Positions 19,578-28,120 of a stretch of DNA of 64,000 nt are shown here, piece after piece. Numbering within the stretch: position 1 is the stretch's first letter; every line of letters starts with the position of its first letter. Under the pieces are notes generated by a model. The model saw nothing but the letters and a program-made list of their open reading frames with translations. It had not been told where the DNA came from and did no database searches. The stretch is from an uncultured Clostridia bacterium (lineage in GTDB: Bacteria > Bacillota > Clostridia > Peptostreptococcales > Anaerovoracaceae). The position numbers and the translations under genes were made by a program. The stretch spans positions 1 through 64,000 of the forward strand of contig CALLHZ010000037.1 of NCBI GenBank assembly GCA_938009115.1, read 5' to 3'.

Positions 19578-20027
19578 TCAAGATTTCTTTGACTCTTTTT
19601 TCTCCGGAGCGTCGGCGCTTTCTCCGGCAGACTTCTGCCTGCCCTGTTTTTTGATCCGCAGACTGCCCTCGAATACGGAATCCTCGCTCATAATGAGTCT
19701 TGCGGCTTGAAGGACGCCCTCGACTTTGCCTTCTCCGGCGATCTCTACGGTGCGTTTGCACTGGATGTTGCCTTGGGCAACGCCTGCGACGACCAGGTTC
19801 TCCGAGGTGATATCTCCTGTATACTGCGCTTTTTCCGTGAAGGTGACATCGCTGGTGGATTTGATGTTTCCCTGTATGCTGCCGTGGACGAGCATGGGTT
19901 CATTCGACAGGAAATCGCCCTGAAACAATACGCCCTCTGCTAAAACGGTGTTGGCTTTGTCCGGTTCTTTTTCGGGTTCTGGCTGAGTGACCGGCTCCGC
20001 AGGCTCCGCTTTCTTTTTGAGTATCAT
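19578..20027 (-). CDS. Bactofilin family protein (second of two)
   Basis: Bactofilins polymerise into filaments that scaffold membrane or wall proteins. This 149-residue protein has the central beta-helical core, seen as short repeats around GVLFQGDF, VHGSIQGNI, AQYTGDITSENLVV and VAQGNIQ. The N-terminus is acidic and proline-rich (EPVTQPEPEKEP) and the C-terminus is Lys/Glu-rich and probably disordered. It is the last gene of a minus-strand operon, 30 bases after the MoxR-like gene. Its exact role is unknown. Confidence 0.88.
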   Translation of the reverse strand: MILKKKAEPAEPVTQPEPEKEPDKANTVLAEGVLFQGDFLSNEPMLVHGSIQGNIKSTSDVTFTEKAQYTGDITSENLVVAGVAQGNIQCKRTVEIAGEGKVEGVLQAARLIMSEDSVFEGSLRIKKQGRQKSAGESADAPEKKESKKS

Positions 20028-20057
20028 GTAGGTTGTTCCTTTCTGGTGAAATAACTT

Positions 20058-21566
20058 TTAGAGAGATAATTCCCCAAGCTTTTGCCCGATGCTGTCCTTG
20101 CGGTCTTCCAGAAGCAGGGCTTCACTGTACTTATCATACAACAAACTGCCGAAATGTGAAATGAATTTTGCACTTTTGGGGTCAGCGGTCAGCTCTGTGA
20201 CAGCCAGAAGCATCTCCCGGCCGGCCCCGAATACGGTTTCGATCGTTCCCAGGGCGGCCTCCAGTCCGGCGGAGGCATGCTGTCCCCGGGTCCAAAGGTC
20301 GTCGGACAAAGCATTGAATTCTCCCCGCAGGATCTCGAAGGTGCTCTTCTGTATATTGCTTTCTTCCAGGAGTACGCTTCTTTTTAATCGGGAAAGGACC
20401 CACTCTGCAGCTTTTGCCCGGTCTTTTTTCTCTTTAGATAAGCTGCGGGCCGAGGATGCCCGCTTCAGGGCCTCCTGCTGGTTCAGGATCTTTCTGTCCA
20501 GCGCGGAGGAAATATCAGAGCCGCTCTCGAATTCCTGGCGGACTTCTTTCAACATCGACAATACCAGGCCCAGCACTTCACGGTCATCGGTGATGCGCCG
20601 GATCTCTTCCAGGGCGGGATCCAGGAGCATGTGGACCACAGCGATCCTCTCATCGAACCGGGCGTTTTTGAGCAGCCGGACCAGATCTTCGCTCAGAGCG
20701 CCTGCCGTCCGGTCCCGGGAGGCATACAGCCCCCGGTATTTACTGAACAGTTCATAATACAATGTAAAAGCTCGGGCAATGCCGCGGTTTCGGATATATT
20801 GGATCACAAGATTTTCGTCCACAGGCAGCTGCTCTTCTTCCATCAAGAACAGAACCTGAGAAAGATCTTCCCACCCTCTGGCCGTTACATAGGATTTTTC
20901 CCCGGCATCGATCTCCACGCTGTAGAAATTATCACGATTTGCATCCAGGTAACCGGTTATGGCCCGATGAACACCCTGGGCCGAGGCGTATTGCCGCCAG
21001 GCGTCGTAGTCTGAATCTACTTCGATCACTTTGAGCCGATCAAGAGTGACGATATCCAGGTTTCTGGCCGAGCGATTGTATTCAGGGGTGTTGCCGGCAG
21101 TAACGACGACCCAGCCCGGCGGCAGCTTGTGTTCACCGAAGCGCTTATATTGCAGAAATTGGAGCATGGAGGGCATCAACGTTTCTGAAATGCAGTTGAT
21201 CTCGTCCAGAAACAAGATCCCTTCCCGTATGCCGCTTTCTTCCATTGTCTGATGGATCGCGGCGATGATCTCGCTCATGGAATAGGTGCAAACTGTGTAT
21301 TCCCGTCCGTCAAAAACCTTTTTTTCCAGGACAGGTAATCCCAGAGCGCTCTGGCGGGTGTGGTGCGTCATGGAATAGGAAACGATAGCGATGCCCAATT
21401 CCTGGGCGATCTGTTCCATGACAGCGCTTTTTCCGATTCCGGGAGGCCCGATCAGAAAGACTGGCCGCTGGCTTGCGGGCGGGATCCGGTATTCTCCGTA
21501 GGCGTCCTTTTTCAAATAGACTTGCACGGTGCGGCGGATCTGTTCTTTGACGTCGTTGATGAACAT
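20058..21566 (-). CDS. MoxR-like AAA+ ATPase
   Basis: This 502-residue cytosolic AAA+ protein has Walker A GPPGIGKS at 40-47, Walker B ILFLDE at 117-122 and sensor 1 around TAGNTPEYN at 156-164. The C-terminal half (about 290-502) is a helical, charged region of unknown fold. AAA ATPases of this type usually work with VWA-domain partners, remodelling or inserting metals into targets. The neighbouring gene encodes exactly such a VWA protein 25 bases upstream. Target and product are unknown; a chaperone role in an envelope or cytoskeletal complex is inference. Confidence 0.87.
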   Translation of the reverse strand: MFINDVKEQIRRTVQVYLKKDAYGEYRIPPASQRPVFLIGPPGIGKSAVMEQIAQELGIAIVSYSMTHHTRQSALGLPVLEKKVFDGREYTVCTYSMSEIIAAIHQTMEESGIREGILFLDEINCISETLMPSMLQFLQYKRFGEHKLPPGWVVVTAGNTPEYNRSARNLDIVTLDRLKVIEVDSDYDAWRQYASAQGVHRAITGYLDANRDNFYSVEIDAGEKSYVTARGWEDLSQVLFLMEEEQLPVDENLVIQYIRNRGIARAFTLYYELFSKYRGLYASRDRTAGALSEDLVRLLKNARFDERIAVVHMLLDPALEEIRRITDDREVLGLVLSMLKEVRQEFESGSDISSALDRKILNQQEALKRASSARSLSKEKKDRAKAAEWVLSRLKRSVLLEESNIQKSTFEILRGEFNALSDDLWTRGQHASAGLEAALGTIETVFGAGREMLLAVTELTADPKSAKFISHFGSLLYDKYSEALLLEDRKDSIGQKLGELSL

Positions 21567-21591
21567 AGCAATACTCCTGTGCTTCAGTTTG

Positions 21592-22902
21592 TTAGTCGAA
21601 CTCCACCTTCGTCACCCAGGCCGGGGCTTCGGCAGCGTTGTTGTTCCCTTTGATGAAAGCGAAGACAGCTTCCCATGCCGGCGCCCAGTCCGGGTACGTG
21701 CCAAAGCCGTCGGTAAAGTATAGGAGGCCCCTGAGGTTTCCCAGCGTCCCCAGGCGGATCTGTTCGTCCACCCAGCGGAACACGGGCCGGAAATCCGTAT
21801 CCCCGAAGCCCGACAGTTTTTCGTTCTTCAGATAATCGTCCATATCCTTGTCGCCGGACACAAGGCGGCAGGAGCGGATCCTGTCGTCGGCCTGAAGCAC
21901 GTGGATCCGGGTCTTGCGGGAAAAACTCTCCGTGCTTTTAATTATATCATAGGTGCGCGTTAAAAATGCGCGGATCGGCTCGCCGCTGCAGGAACCCGAG
22001 GTGTCCAGTGCGATCACAAAGTCTCTGACTTTTTCTGTTTCCTGATATTCCAGCGGCTCGACCAGAGGCATATTGCCGTATAGCGATAGCCCGTAACAAT
22101 ATAGTCCCGGTTCAAAGGCGTCGGGATCCTCCTGCAGTTCTTCTCCGGTCACGGCGAACCGCTTCAGAAATGCCTCATAGCGGTTTCTGCCGCGGGGAAT
22201 ATCCGCAGGTATTCGCCGGGTCAGGACTTCTGGGAGTTCCTTTCGGCGCGTTCTGGCACCTTCCTGCTCTTGTTTTCGGATCCTGCTCCATTCTCCCTCC
22301 AGGTCCGGAATTTCTCCGGTCCCGCCTACGAGCCCTTCCGTGTTCTGCTCCCGCCCGGCAGGCCCGTCCCAAAGGCTGTGGTCGTCTGTATAGAACCAGG
22401 AAGCCGGTCCGGCAAGATCCGACGGGGAAATGCCGTCGGCAAGGTATTTGGCATAGAGAAGCTCTGCTGTGAGCAGCGGCATTTCCTGCTCAAGCCCGGA
22501 CAGCATGGAAGCCTTGCGGGCTGCCTCGGCGCCGGTCTCGCGGAAAACGGGCAGTTCTGAAAGAACACTTTCTGCTTCCAGGTCTGCGCAGAAGTTCCAA
22601 AGAGCACGGTTCCTTCCCCGGCCGCGAAAGGGATGCCCCAGAAAGCAGTGAAGCACCGTATGGAGATAAGCGTGGCAAAGGCCGGCGGGATCTTTTTTGT
22701 ATGCTGCGATCACCCATTCCGAATCAAAATAGAGGCGATCGCAATCCGTAGCAAGGGCTTTTAATCCTTGACGGCAGGCCGGCGCAAGACGGTGGAGGGC
22801 TGTCGCCAGATAATTCAGAGACACTACCAATTCGTCCCGTGTCAGCCCCAGGATCTCCAGGGACAAGCTGCAGCGCATATCGTCGTTCGTTTCGGCGGAC
22901 AT
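21592..22902 (-). CDS. VWA-like domain protein with metallopeptidase-like N-terminus (DUF2201 type)
   Basis: The 436-residue protein combines two parts. The N-terminal half (about 15-260) resembles putative metallopeptidases of the DUF2201 type, but the zinc motif reads HTVLH at 81-85 with His90 following, so the expected catalytic Glu is Thr. The C-terminal half has a VWA-like fold with MIDAS motif DTSGS at 300-304. It is preceded by GGGAGAG and sits 25 bases upstream of the MoxR-like ATPase gene, the usual pairing. It probably binds a partner rather than cutting it. Domain naming is by recognition. Confidence 0.82.
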   Translation of the reverse strand: MSAETNDDMRCSLSLEILGLTRDELVVSLNYLATALHRLAPACRQGLKALATDCDRLYFDSEWVIAAYKKDPAGLCHAYLHTVLHCFLGHPFRGRGRNRALWNFCADLEAESVLSELPVFRETGAEAARKASMLSGLEQEMPLLTAELLYAKYLADGISPSDLAGPASWFYTDDHSLWDGPAGREQNTEGLVGGTGEIPDLEGEWSRIRKQEQEGARTRRKELPEVLTRRIPADIPRGRNRYEAFLKRFAVTGEELQEDPDAFEPGLYCYGLSLYGNMPLVEPLEYQETEKVRDFVIALDTSGSCSGEPIRAFLTRTYDIIKSTESFSRKTRIHVLQADDRIRSCRLVSGDKDMDDYLKNEKLSGFGDTDFRPVFRWVDEQIRLGTLGNLRGLLYFTDGFGTYPDWAPAWEAVFAFIKGNNNAAEAPAWVTKVEFD

Positions 22903-22916
22903 GGACTCTCCCTTCG

Positions 22917-23924
22917 TTACAGCCTGAGGTCGTCGCCGTTACCGGGCAATACAACCGTGCGGCGGCGGATAAGCCAGGCCAGGCAAGCGGTATCCTCCAG
23001 GCAGGTGACTGCGTCGAATACGGCCTCTTCCTGTTCCGGCGACAAAAGATCACGGTCTGCAAAAAACTTTAGCAGCATGGGGCGAAGGCCGGCCTCCACA
23101 GCTGCAATGCTTTCTGCCGCATGTCTTGCGATCCAGCTGCAATAGCGGTCTGCCGCATCCTCCGGCAATTCCCGGGGGTACAACAATCGATAGATGGCCG
23201 CTCTCGTTTTGTCTTCCTTTGAGACCATGGATGAAAACAATTTATCATAGACTGGAAAATCCATATTTCCAAGAGGCGCCCACAGGTCCGTCAAAGCGTT
23301 CAGGCAGCTGGGCTGCTCAGACCTGGAGAACATCCAAATTTTATAAAGCGCCGCTCCGGCGCGATCCCGAACGGTCAGGACGTGGCCTTTAAAACGGATG
23401 CTCTCGGCCCAATGACCCGATTTTTTATCAGGGTCATACAACACACGACCCAGCATAGGATTTTTGAGCGACTCCGACACAGAGATGCCCTTGCATCCCC
23501 AAAAAGCTCCTTCTCCTAGGCTTGTCAAACCATCGGGCATTACAGGGACACTGTCCCGCAGTGACGCGCCGCTGCCGCTCCCCAGACTCCAGGAAAAAGC
23601 ATACGCGCCGATTTCCCGGAGAGAATCTGGGAAAGAAGGCATGCGCATCGCCGGGCAATCTGCAAAGGCAAAAGAGCCGATGGTCCTGAGCCTGTTGCCT
23701 GGCAGGATATCTCTCAAAGCTTCGCAGCCTTGAAATGCCTTTTCGCCGATTTCTTCCAGACTGTCGGGGAATACGACGGACCGGAGCGCCGGGTCGCGCA
23801 GAAAGGCCTCGCCTGCAATGCGCCGTACTCCGGCCGGAACCACAACATGCGTCCCGGCGCCGGTATATGCGACGAAGCAGTCCCCCTCGATCTGAAAGCC
23901 GCCGGCAGAAACGGTTCCTGTCAT
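22917..23924 (-). CDS. BspA-like leucine-rich repeat protein
   Basis: The 335-residue protein begins with a stretch of LRR_5/BspA-type repeats: VVPAGVRRIAGEAFLRDPAL, then VFPDSLEEIGEKAFQGCEAL, then SFPDSLREIGAYAFSW. The second half (about 200-335) has no repeats and is not recognised. No signal peptide or membrane segment is evident, so it is probably cytosolic, unlike many surface BspA proteins. ATG 23924 is preferred over GTG 23930 because of the GAGG spacing. It is 14 bases upstream of the VWA gene and so belongs to the MoxR/VWA operon. Confidence 0.82.
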   Translation of the reverse strand: MTGTVSAGGFQIEGDCFVAYTGAGTHVVVPAGVRRIAGEAFLRDPALRSVVFPDSLEEIGEKAFQGCEALRDILPGNRLRTIGSFAFADCPAMRMPSFPDSLREIGAYAFSWSLGSGSGASLRDSVPVMPDGLTSLGEGAFWGCKGISVSESLKNPMLGRVLYDPDKKSGHWAESIRFKGHVLTVRDRAGAALYKIWMFSRSEQPSCLNALTDLWAPLGNMDFPVYDKLFSSMVSKEDKTRAAIYRLLYPRELPEDAADRYCSWIARHAAESIAAVEAGLRPMLLKFFADRDLLSPEQEEAVFDAVTCLEDTACLAWLIRRRTVVLPGNGDDLRL

Positions 23925-23956
23925 AAACACCTCACTGAAAAACTGTCGTGATTGCA

Positions 23957-23989
23957 GAAACAGAGCACCCGAAGCCGGGTGCTCTGTTG
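23957..23989 (-). terminator. Hairpin terminator between bactofilin and LRR gene
   Basis: CAGAGCACCCG and CGGGTGCTCTG are perfect 11-base arms around a 4-base loop. On the minus strand the tail is TTTCTG, which is weak, so it may only reduce read-through from the upstream bactofilin gene into the LRR-VWA-MoxR-bactofilin genes. Confidence 0.65.
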
Positions 23990-24047
23990 TTCGCAGGATT
24001 AGGAAAGGTTCAATAAAAGCTTTCGGGCGTCAGGCTGAGATGAGCCG

Positions 24048-24527
24048 TTACATGCCTTCGAATACGCTTTCGTCAATAGTCCTTTCCGATGTGCTCTGGA
24101 TCTCACCGCGCACAGCAGCTCCGGTCTCCATGCCAACGGTGAAAGAGCGGATGTTGCCGGCAACTAGGGATTCGCTGCGGAGCGTCACCACGTCTTCGAT
24201 GATCAGATTGCCTTTGCATTTTCCGTTAAAGTCGATGTTCTGGCCGGACACGTCGCCGATGATCACCGATTCGGTGTTGGCTTTGATGTCGCCCTTAGCG
24301 AATATGTCTCCCTTGACTCTTCCGCCTGCCAGGACTATATCCTGTCCGGATACGTTGCCCACGACGATGCCGGTGATTCGAATATCGCTGTCAGAAGAAA
24401 GATTTCCGTTGATCCTGCCGTCCAGCACGATATTGTTTTCCGCGCTGATCGAGCCGGTGATCTGCGTCGAGGGACTGATATAGGTTTCACTTTTCTGTGA
24501 AGCCGGGATGGATCTGTCGTCTTTCAC
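24048..24527 (-). CDS. Bactofilin family protein (first of two)
   Basis: This 159-residue bactofilin has a cleaner core than its paralogue, with regularly spaced repeats: ITGSISAENNIVL, RINGNLSSDSDI, GNVSGQDIVLAGG, VKGDIFAKGDI and VIIGDVSGQNIDF. The N-terminus is short and polar. It is the first gene of the minus-strand group and has its own promoter and a downstream hairpin. Having two different bactofilins around a MoxR/VWA/LRR set suggests a filament with an ATPase-driven accessory system, which is inference. Confidence 0.9.
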   Translation of the reverse strand: MKDDRSIPASQKSETYISPSTQITGSISAENNIVLDGRINGNLSSDSDIRITGIVVGNVSGQDIVLAGGRVKGDIFAKGDIKANTESVIIGDVSGQNIDFNGKCKGNLIIEDVVTLRSESLVAGNIRSFTVGMETGAAVRGEIQSTSERTIDESVFEGM

Positions 24528-24586
24528 TGGGGGAGTCCTCCTTCATTTGTTCAGCCTGAATGCGTGAAATGATTCAACACACAAAT

Positions 24587-24615
24587 AATCTATCATTTCA
24601 AGGAATCCATTGCAA
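24587..24615 (-). promoter_or_regulatory. Promoter of the bactofilin gene group
   Basis: On the minus strand TTGCAA (24615-24610) precedes TAGATT (24592-24587) with a 17-base spacer. It diverges from the EAL-gene promoter. Confidence 0.5.
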
Positions 24616-24679
24616 GTAGTTTACAATAATTGCGCTGCTGCGGAGTAAAAACTTCGGTGAGGCGGCCTGAGATTTTTAG

Positions 24680-24708
24680 TTGTCATCTTTCATAATAAAT
24701 GGGATAAT
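24680..24708 (+). promoter_or_regulatory. Promoter of the EAL-Mrp operon
   Basis: TTGTCA (24680-24685) and GATAAT (24703-24708) are each one base off consensus with a 17-base spacer, 32 bases upstream of the EAL gene. No equally good promoter was seen between the EAL gene and the antiporter genes. Confidence 0.65.
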
Positions 24709-24740
24709 CAGATATATATCTGGAAGAACAGGGGGGACTC

Positions 24741-26648
24741 ATGGAGTACGAGTATGGATATGCGATCTGTTCGCTGGTTTTCCTCATCGTCGTCGCGGTC
24801 CATTATTTTCAGAAGAAAAGCTACCCCAGCCTTCAGAATCGTATTTACAGCAAGGTGATGATCCTGGCGCTGGCGGATCTGGTTCTGGACATCACAGGCT
24901 CCTGGACCATCGTGCACGCCCAAAGCCTGCCGCCCTGGGTCAACCATGCCGTCAATACGCCTTTTTACATTATCCAAAACATACTGCCGGCCGCTCTGTG
25001 CCTCTATGTGATGGCCGTAGCCGAAGAGATCCGCCCCCAACGCCGCCTGCTGATCGGCGCGGCGATGATCCCTGCGGCTGTCAGCTCCCTGGCTGTTCTC
25101 GTGAATCCGGTGACACGCTGGATTTTTTATGCGGATCCGGGACAGCCCTATATCCGGGGTCCGTATTTTTATTCGATGTACGCCGGCACGGCCTTCTATC
25201 TGGCCCTCACACTGATGATACTTGTCTTCTACCGGAAGAAGTACCTGCGCGTCCAGTTCGTCACCATCCTGCTCTTTTTGGTGTTCATCTCTCTGGGTGT
25301 GTACATACAGTATCTTTTCCCGCAATATTTGCTCAGCAGCATGGTGATCGCTTTGGCCATCACGATGATGTTCTTCGCCATGCAGATCCCCGAGGATATG
25401 CTGGACGCAGTGACCGGCGCTTTCAATCATGCTGCCCTGATGCGCTACATCGACAGCGGCGCCCGGCACCGCCGGAAAATGCTTGGGATCGCCGTGAGCA
25501 TCGAAGGATTGCTCAATCACAGTCAGCACCTTACGCTGAACGCCATGAACGAAGCGGTGAAGCAAATGGCGGATTATCTGGAGCGCCTCTGTCCAAAAGG
25601 CTGGGTCTTTCGCATGAGCACTTCGGTTTATGTCGTTCTGACGGAAGACAGGGAGTGCTACGAAAAGGCCGCGGCGGAAATGAAGGAGCTGGACGGATTT
25701 TACTTTGAAGCCGCCGGAACAACGCTGAAGCTGCCCCTTGCGGTCTGCGTATTTCCCCAGGGAGAGCTGGTCACTTCTTCCACCAACTTTACGCGGCTGG
25801 TGGAAACAGCCTTCCAGGAGGCCAAAGCCCGTGGCCAAAGAGGCTTGATCCGGATCGATCCGGAGATCATCGCTGACCTGAACCGGTACGCCGCTGTGGA
25901 ATCAGCCATGGCAAGGGCTCTGCGGGGAGACGGTTTTGATCTCCATTTCCAGCCGATCTATTCGTTGAACAAGGAACGTTTTGTTTCCGCGGAAGCTTTG
26001 ATACGCCTCAGCGATCCGGTCCTGGGCGATATCCCTGCCCAGGAAATCGTATCCATCGCCGAGGCCAACGGCACCATCGTATCCATCGATCGGTACGTCC
26101 TGCGGAGCGCCTGCCGGTTTATCCGCGCCAACGGCCCCATCGGCCGGTACGGGCTGGACATGATCACCGTGAACGTCTCCACAGTGGATCTTCTTCAGGA
26201 GGATCTGTACGAGAGCATCATCAGCGTCATCCTTGATGAGGGAATTCCCTTTGATGCTGTCGGACTTGAAATCACCGAATCCGCTTCGGCAGCCTTCAGC
26301 GACGAGTTGATCGGGCGGCTTCAATCCTTTGCGCAAAAGGGCATACGGCTTCTCCTGGACGATTTTGGAGCCGGCTACTCCAATCTGTATCGGATTGCGA
26401 ATCTTCCGCTGTATGCGGTCAAAATGGATCACAGCATGTTTTCCACCTATGAGTCCGGCACTCAAAGCGCAGTCCTTTTTGAGGAAATGATCCATATGTG
26501 CAAAAAGCTTGGATTCCTGGTGATCGTCGAAGGGATCCACGAGCCTCGGCAGATCGAGGAACTCCGCCGTCTGGGGGTGGACAGGATACAGGGCTTTCAT
26601 TACTCCAGGCCCCTTCCATCCGATGAATTTCTGAAACTGTTTCAATAG
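24741..26648 (+). CDS. Membrane-anchored EAL-domain protein (probable c-di-GMP phosphodiesterase)
   Basis: The 635-residue protein has about seven N-terminal membrane helices (residues 5-220), a degenerate GGDEF-like region (about 225-380) and a C-terminal EAL domain. In the EAL domain I see FQPIYS, EAL itself at 418-420, NVS, LEITES, DDFGAGYSN from Asp540, VKMDHS and QGF from Gln617. The main catalytic residues thus appear intact, so c-di-GMP hydrolysis is likely. The GGDEF signature is absent, suggesting a regulatory role for that part. The N-terminal bundle may be a sensor. The stop lies 12 bases before the antiporter E subunit. Confidence 0.9.
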   Translation: MEYEYGYAICSLVFLIVVAVHYFQKKSYPSLQNRIYSKVMILALADLVLDITGSWTIVHAQSLPPWVNHAVNTPFYIIQNILPAALCLYVMAVAEEIRPQRRLLIGAAMIPAAVSSLAVLVNPVTRWIFYADPGQPYIRGPYFYSMYAGTAFYLALTLMILVFYRKKYLRVQFVTILLFLVFISLGVYIQYLFPQYLLSSMVIALAITMMFFAMQIPEDMLDAVTGAFNHAALMRYIDSGARHRRKMLGIAVSIEGLLNHSQHLTLNAMNEAVKQMADYLERLCPKGWVFRMSTSVYVVLTEDRECYEKAAAEMKELDGFYFEAAGTTLKLPLAVCVFPQGELVTSSTNFTRLVETAFQEAKARGQRGLIRIDPEIIADLNRYAAVESAMARALRGDGFDLHFQPIYSLNKERFVSAEALIRLSDPVLGDIPAQEIVSIAEANGTIVSIDRYVLRSACRFIRANGPIGRYGLDMITVNVSTVDLLQEDLYESIISVILDEGIPFDAVGLEITESASAAFSDELIGRLQSFAQKGIRLLLDDFGAGYSNLYRIANLPLYAVKMDHSMFSTYESGTQSAVLFEEMIHMCKKLGFLVIVEGIHEPRQIEELRRLGVDRIQGFHYSRPLPSDEFLKLFQ

Positions 26649-26660
26649 AAAGGCACAGAA

Positions 26661-27131
26661 TTGTTCCCGGTACTCTTCGCTTTATGGCTGATATTCAATG
26701 GACGGGTGACACCGGAGATTTTGATCTTCGGGCTGTTTTTTGCGGGACTGTTTCTCGGCTTCGCCTGCCGTTACATGGGTTACAGCATGGAAAAAGAACG
26801 CAGAGTACTGATGCTGGCTCTGCAGGTGGTTTTATATGTGGGTGAACTGGTGGTTGAGATCTGGAAAGCAAACCTGGCCGCAATTCCTTATATCTTCGAC
26901 CGGATCCGAAAGCCGTCCCCCCGGATCATCCGCTTCCGCACGGGACTTCGCACGGAGACGGCCCGGGTCGTCCTGGCCAACTCCATTACGCTGACGCCGG
27001 GCACCATTACGGTATCCCTGGACCGGGACGTTTTTACCGTCCATTGCCTGGATGCTTCTCTGGCCGAGGGAATTGAAAGTTCCCGGCTCGTCAGCCGCCT
27101 TCGCAGAATGGAGGAGGTGAGCGACCGATGA
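26661..27131 (+). CDS. mrpE: Mrp/Mnh antiporter subunit E
   Basis: MrpE is a small membrane subunit of multisubunit cation/proton antiporters. The 156-residue protein has LFALWLIFNGRVTPE at the start and further hydrophobic helices to about residue 75. The conserved soluble part includes VLANSITLTPGTITVSL and FTVHCLD. The start is TTG at 26661, only 12 bases after the EAL gene. The stop overlaps the mrpF start (ATGA). The E-F-G-first order is like the archaeal Mbh/Mrp clusters rather than Bacillus mrpABCDEFG. Confidence 0.92.
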   Translation: MFPVLFALWLIFNGRVTPEILIFGLFFAGLFLGFACRYMGYSMEKERRVLMLALQVVLYVGELVVEIWKANLAAIPYIFDRIRKPSPRIIRFRTGLRTETARVVLANSITLTPGTITVSLDRDVFTVHCLDASLAEGIESSRLVSRLRRMEEVSDR

Positions 27132-27496
27132 TTTTTTTTCACGGCGGACTGCAGACAGCTTATGAAATGATCCTCACTGCAGCTCTTTTTCTGCTGGCTG
27201 TCCTTTTGTTTTTCTGCATCCTTCGAACGATAAGCGGCCCCCGGATCGCCGACCGCATTCTGTCGGTAAATATGGGCGGCACCATGACGATCACGGCCAT
27301 CACTATTTTGGCGGTGCGTCTGGACGAAGAATATCTGGTGGATATCAGCCTGCTTTACGCCATGATCAGTTTTCTGGCCGTGGTGGTTTTGTCCCGGATC
27401 TATCGAGGCGTTTATCTGGCGCACAAGGATGCCGAGCTTCATCGCAGCAGCACAGATGATTCGAGCAAAAAAGGGGGTGGGACCGATGCTTCTTGA
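27128..27496 (+). CDS. mrpF: Mrp/Mnh antiporter subunit F
   Basis: MrpF is a three-helix subunit. The 122-residue protein has helices around 14-34, 46-64 and 72-92. The family segment ISGPRIADRILSVNMGG follows the first helix, and VDISLLYAMISFL lies in the third. The C-terminal tail is polar and longer than usual. The start overlaps the mrpE stop and the end overlaps mrpG by 11 bases. Confidence 0.92.
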   Translation: MIFFHGGLQTAYEMILTAALFLLAVLLFFCILRTISGPRIADRILSVNMGGTMTITAITILAVRLDEEYLVDISLLYAMISFLAVVVLSRIYRGVYLAHKDAELHRSSTDDSSKKGGGTDAS

Positions 27497-27821
27497 AATC
27501 CTTCGGTTTGCGGCCGGTTCCCTGTTCTTCGTCTCCGGCCTGGCGATTTTTGTTATTGAAATTTACGGAAATTTCCGGTTCACCTATGTGCTGAACCGGA
27601 TGCATGCGGCATCCATCGGCGACAGTCTGGGGATCGTGCTCTGCCTTGTAGGACTGATGATTTTCAGCGGCTTTACTTTTGTGACCCTGAAACTGGCCGC
27701 CGTAACGGTGTTCCTCTGGTTTTCCACGCCGGTCTGCAGCCACCTGGTGGCCAAGCTGGAAACGGAAACCAACGAAGAATTGGAAAGGGAATGCAAGGTG
27801 GACAACGAATGCAGGGGCTGA
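27486..27821 (+). CDS. mrpG: Mrp/Mnh antiporter subunit G
   Basis: MrpG is a three-helix subunit. The 111-residue protein has GSLFFVSGLAIFVIEIYGN in helix 1, RFTYVLNRMHAASIGDSLG in the conserved loop and VTLKLAAVTVFLWFSTPVCSH near the end. The ATG at 27486 with AGGGGGTGGG upstream is preferred because an earlier start would lengthen the overlap with mrpF. The end overlaps the DUF4040 gene by 13 bases. Confidence 0.92.
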   Translation: MLLEILRFAAGSLFFVSGLAIFVIEIYGNFRFTYVLNRMHAASIGDSLGIVLCLVGLMIFSGFTFVTLKLAAVTVFLWFSTPVCSHLVAKLETETNEELERECKVDNECRG

Positions 27822-28120
27822 TCGCGGTACTTTTGGCCTTGCTGGTCGTGGCGGCGCTGGCAGTTTCGGCCTCCCGGAAATTGCTCCCGGCAGTCATCAT
27901 TTTCATGTCCTACAGTCTGGTGATGTCCATGGTGTGGATGCTGCTGAAGGCGCCGGACCTGGCGATCACAGAAGCTGCTGTAGGCGCCGGTATCACATCT
28001 GTGCTGCTGTTTATCGCGCTGAAGCGAATCCGTGAGCTTGAGAGAAATCTTCTGGAGTCCGAGGAAGAGGTCCGCCAATATTTTGCGGCAAAGGAAAAGG
28101 AGGAACAGGATCGTGCTTAA
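27809..28120 (+). CDS. DUF4040/MbhD-like membrane subunit
   Basis: The 103-residue protein has three predicted helices and the DUF4040 signature APDLAITEAAVGAG. In Bacillus this domain lies in the C-terminal part of the large MrpA subunit; in Mbh-type complexes it is the separate MbhD. Here it is a separate gene, so MrpA has been taken apart. ATG 27809 follows AAGGTGG. The C-terminal tail is charged. The next gene starts 8 bases before its stop. Confidence 0.87.
   Translation: MQGLIAVLLALLVVAALAVSASRKLLPAVIIFMSYSLVMSMVWMLLKAPDLAITEAAVGAGITSVLLFIALKRIRELERNLLESEEEVRQYFAAKEKEEQDRA

Noticed and set aside
24680..25708. 342-codon plus-strand frame overlapping the EAL gene in another frame
   Set aside because: The EAL frame has recognisable helices and domains across the same stretch; the alternative is Arg/His/Pro-rich without motifs.
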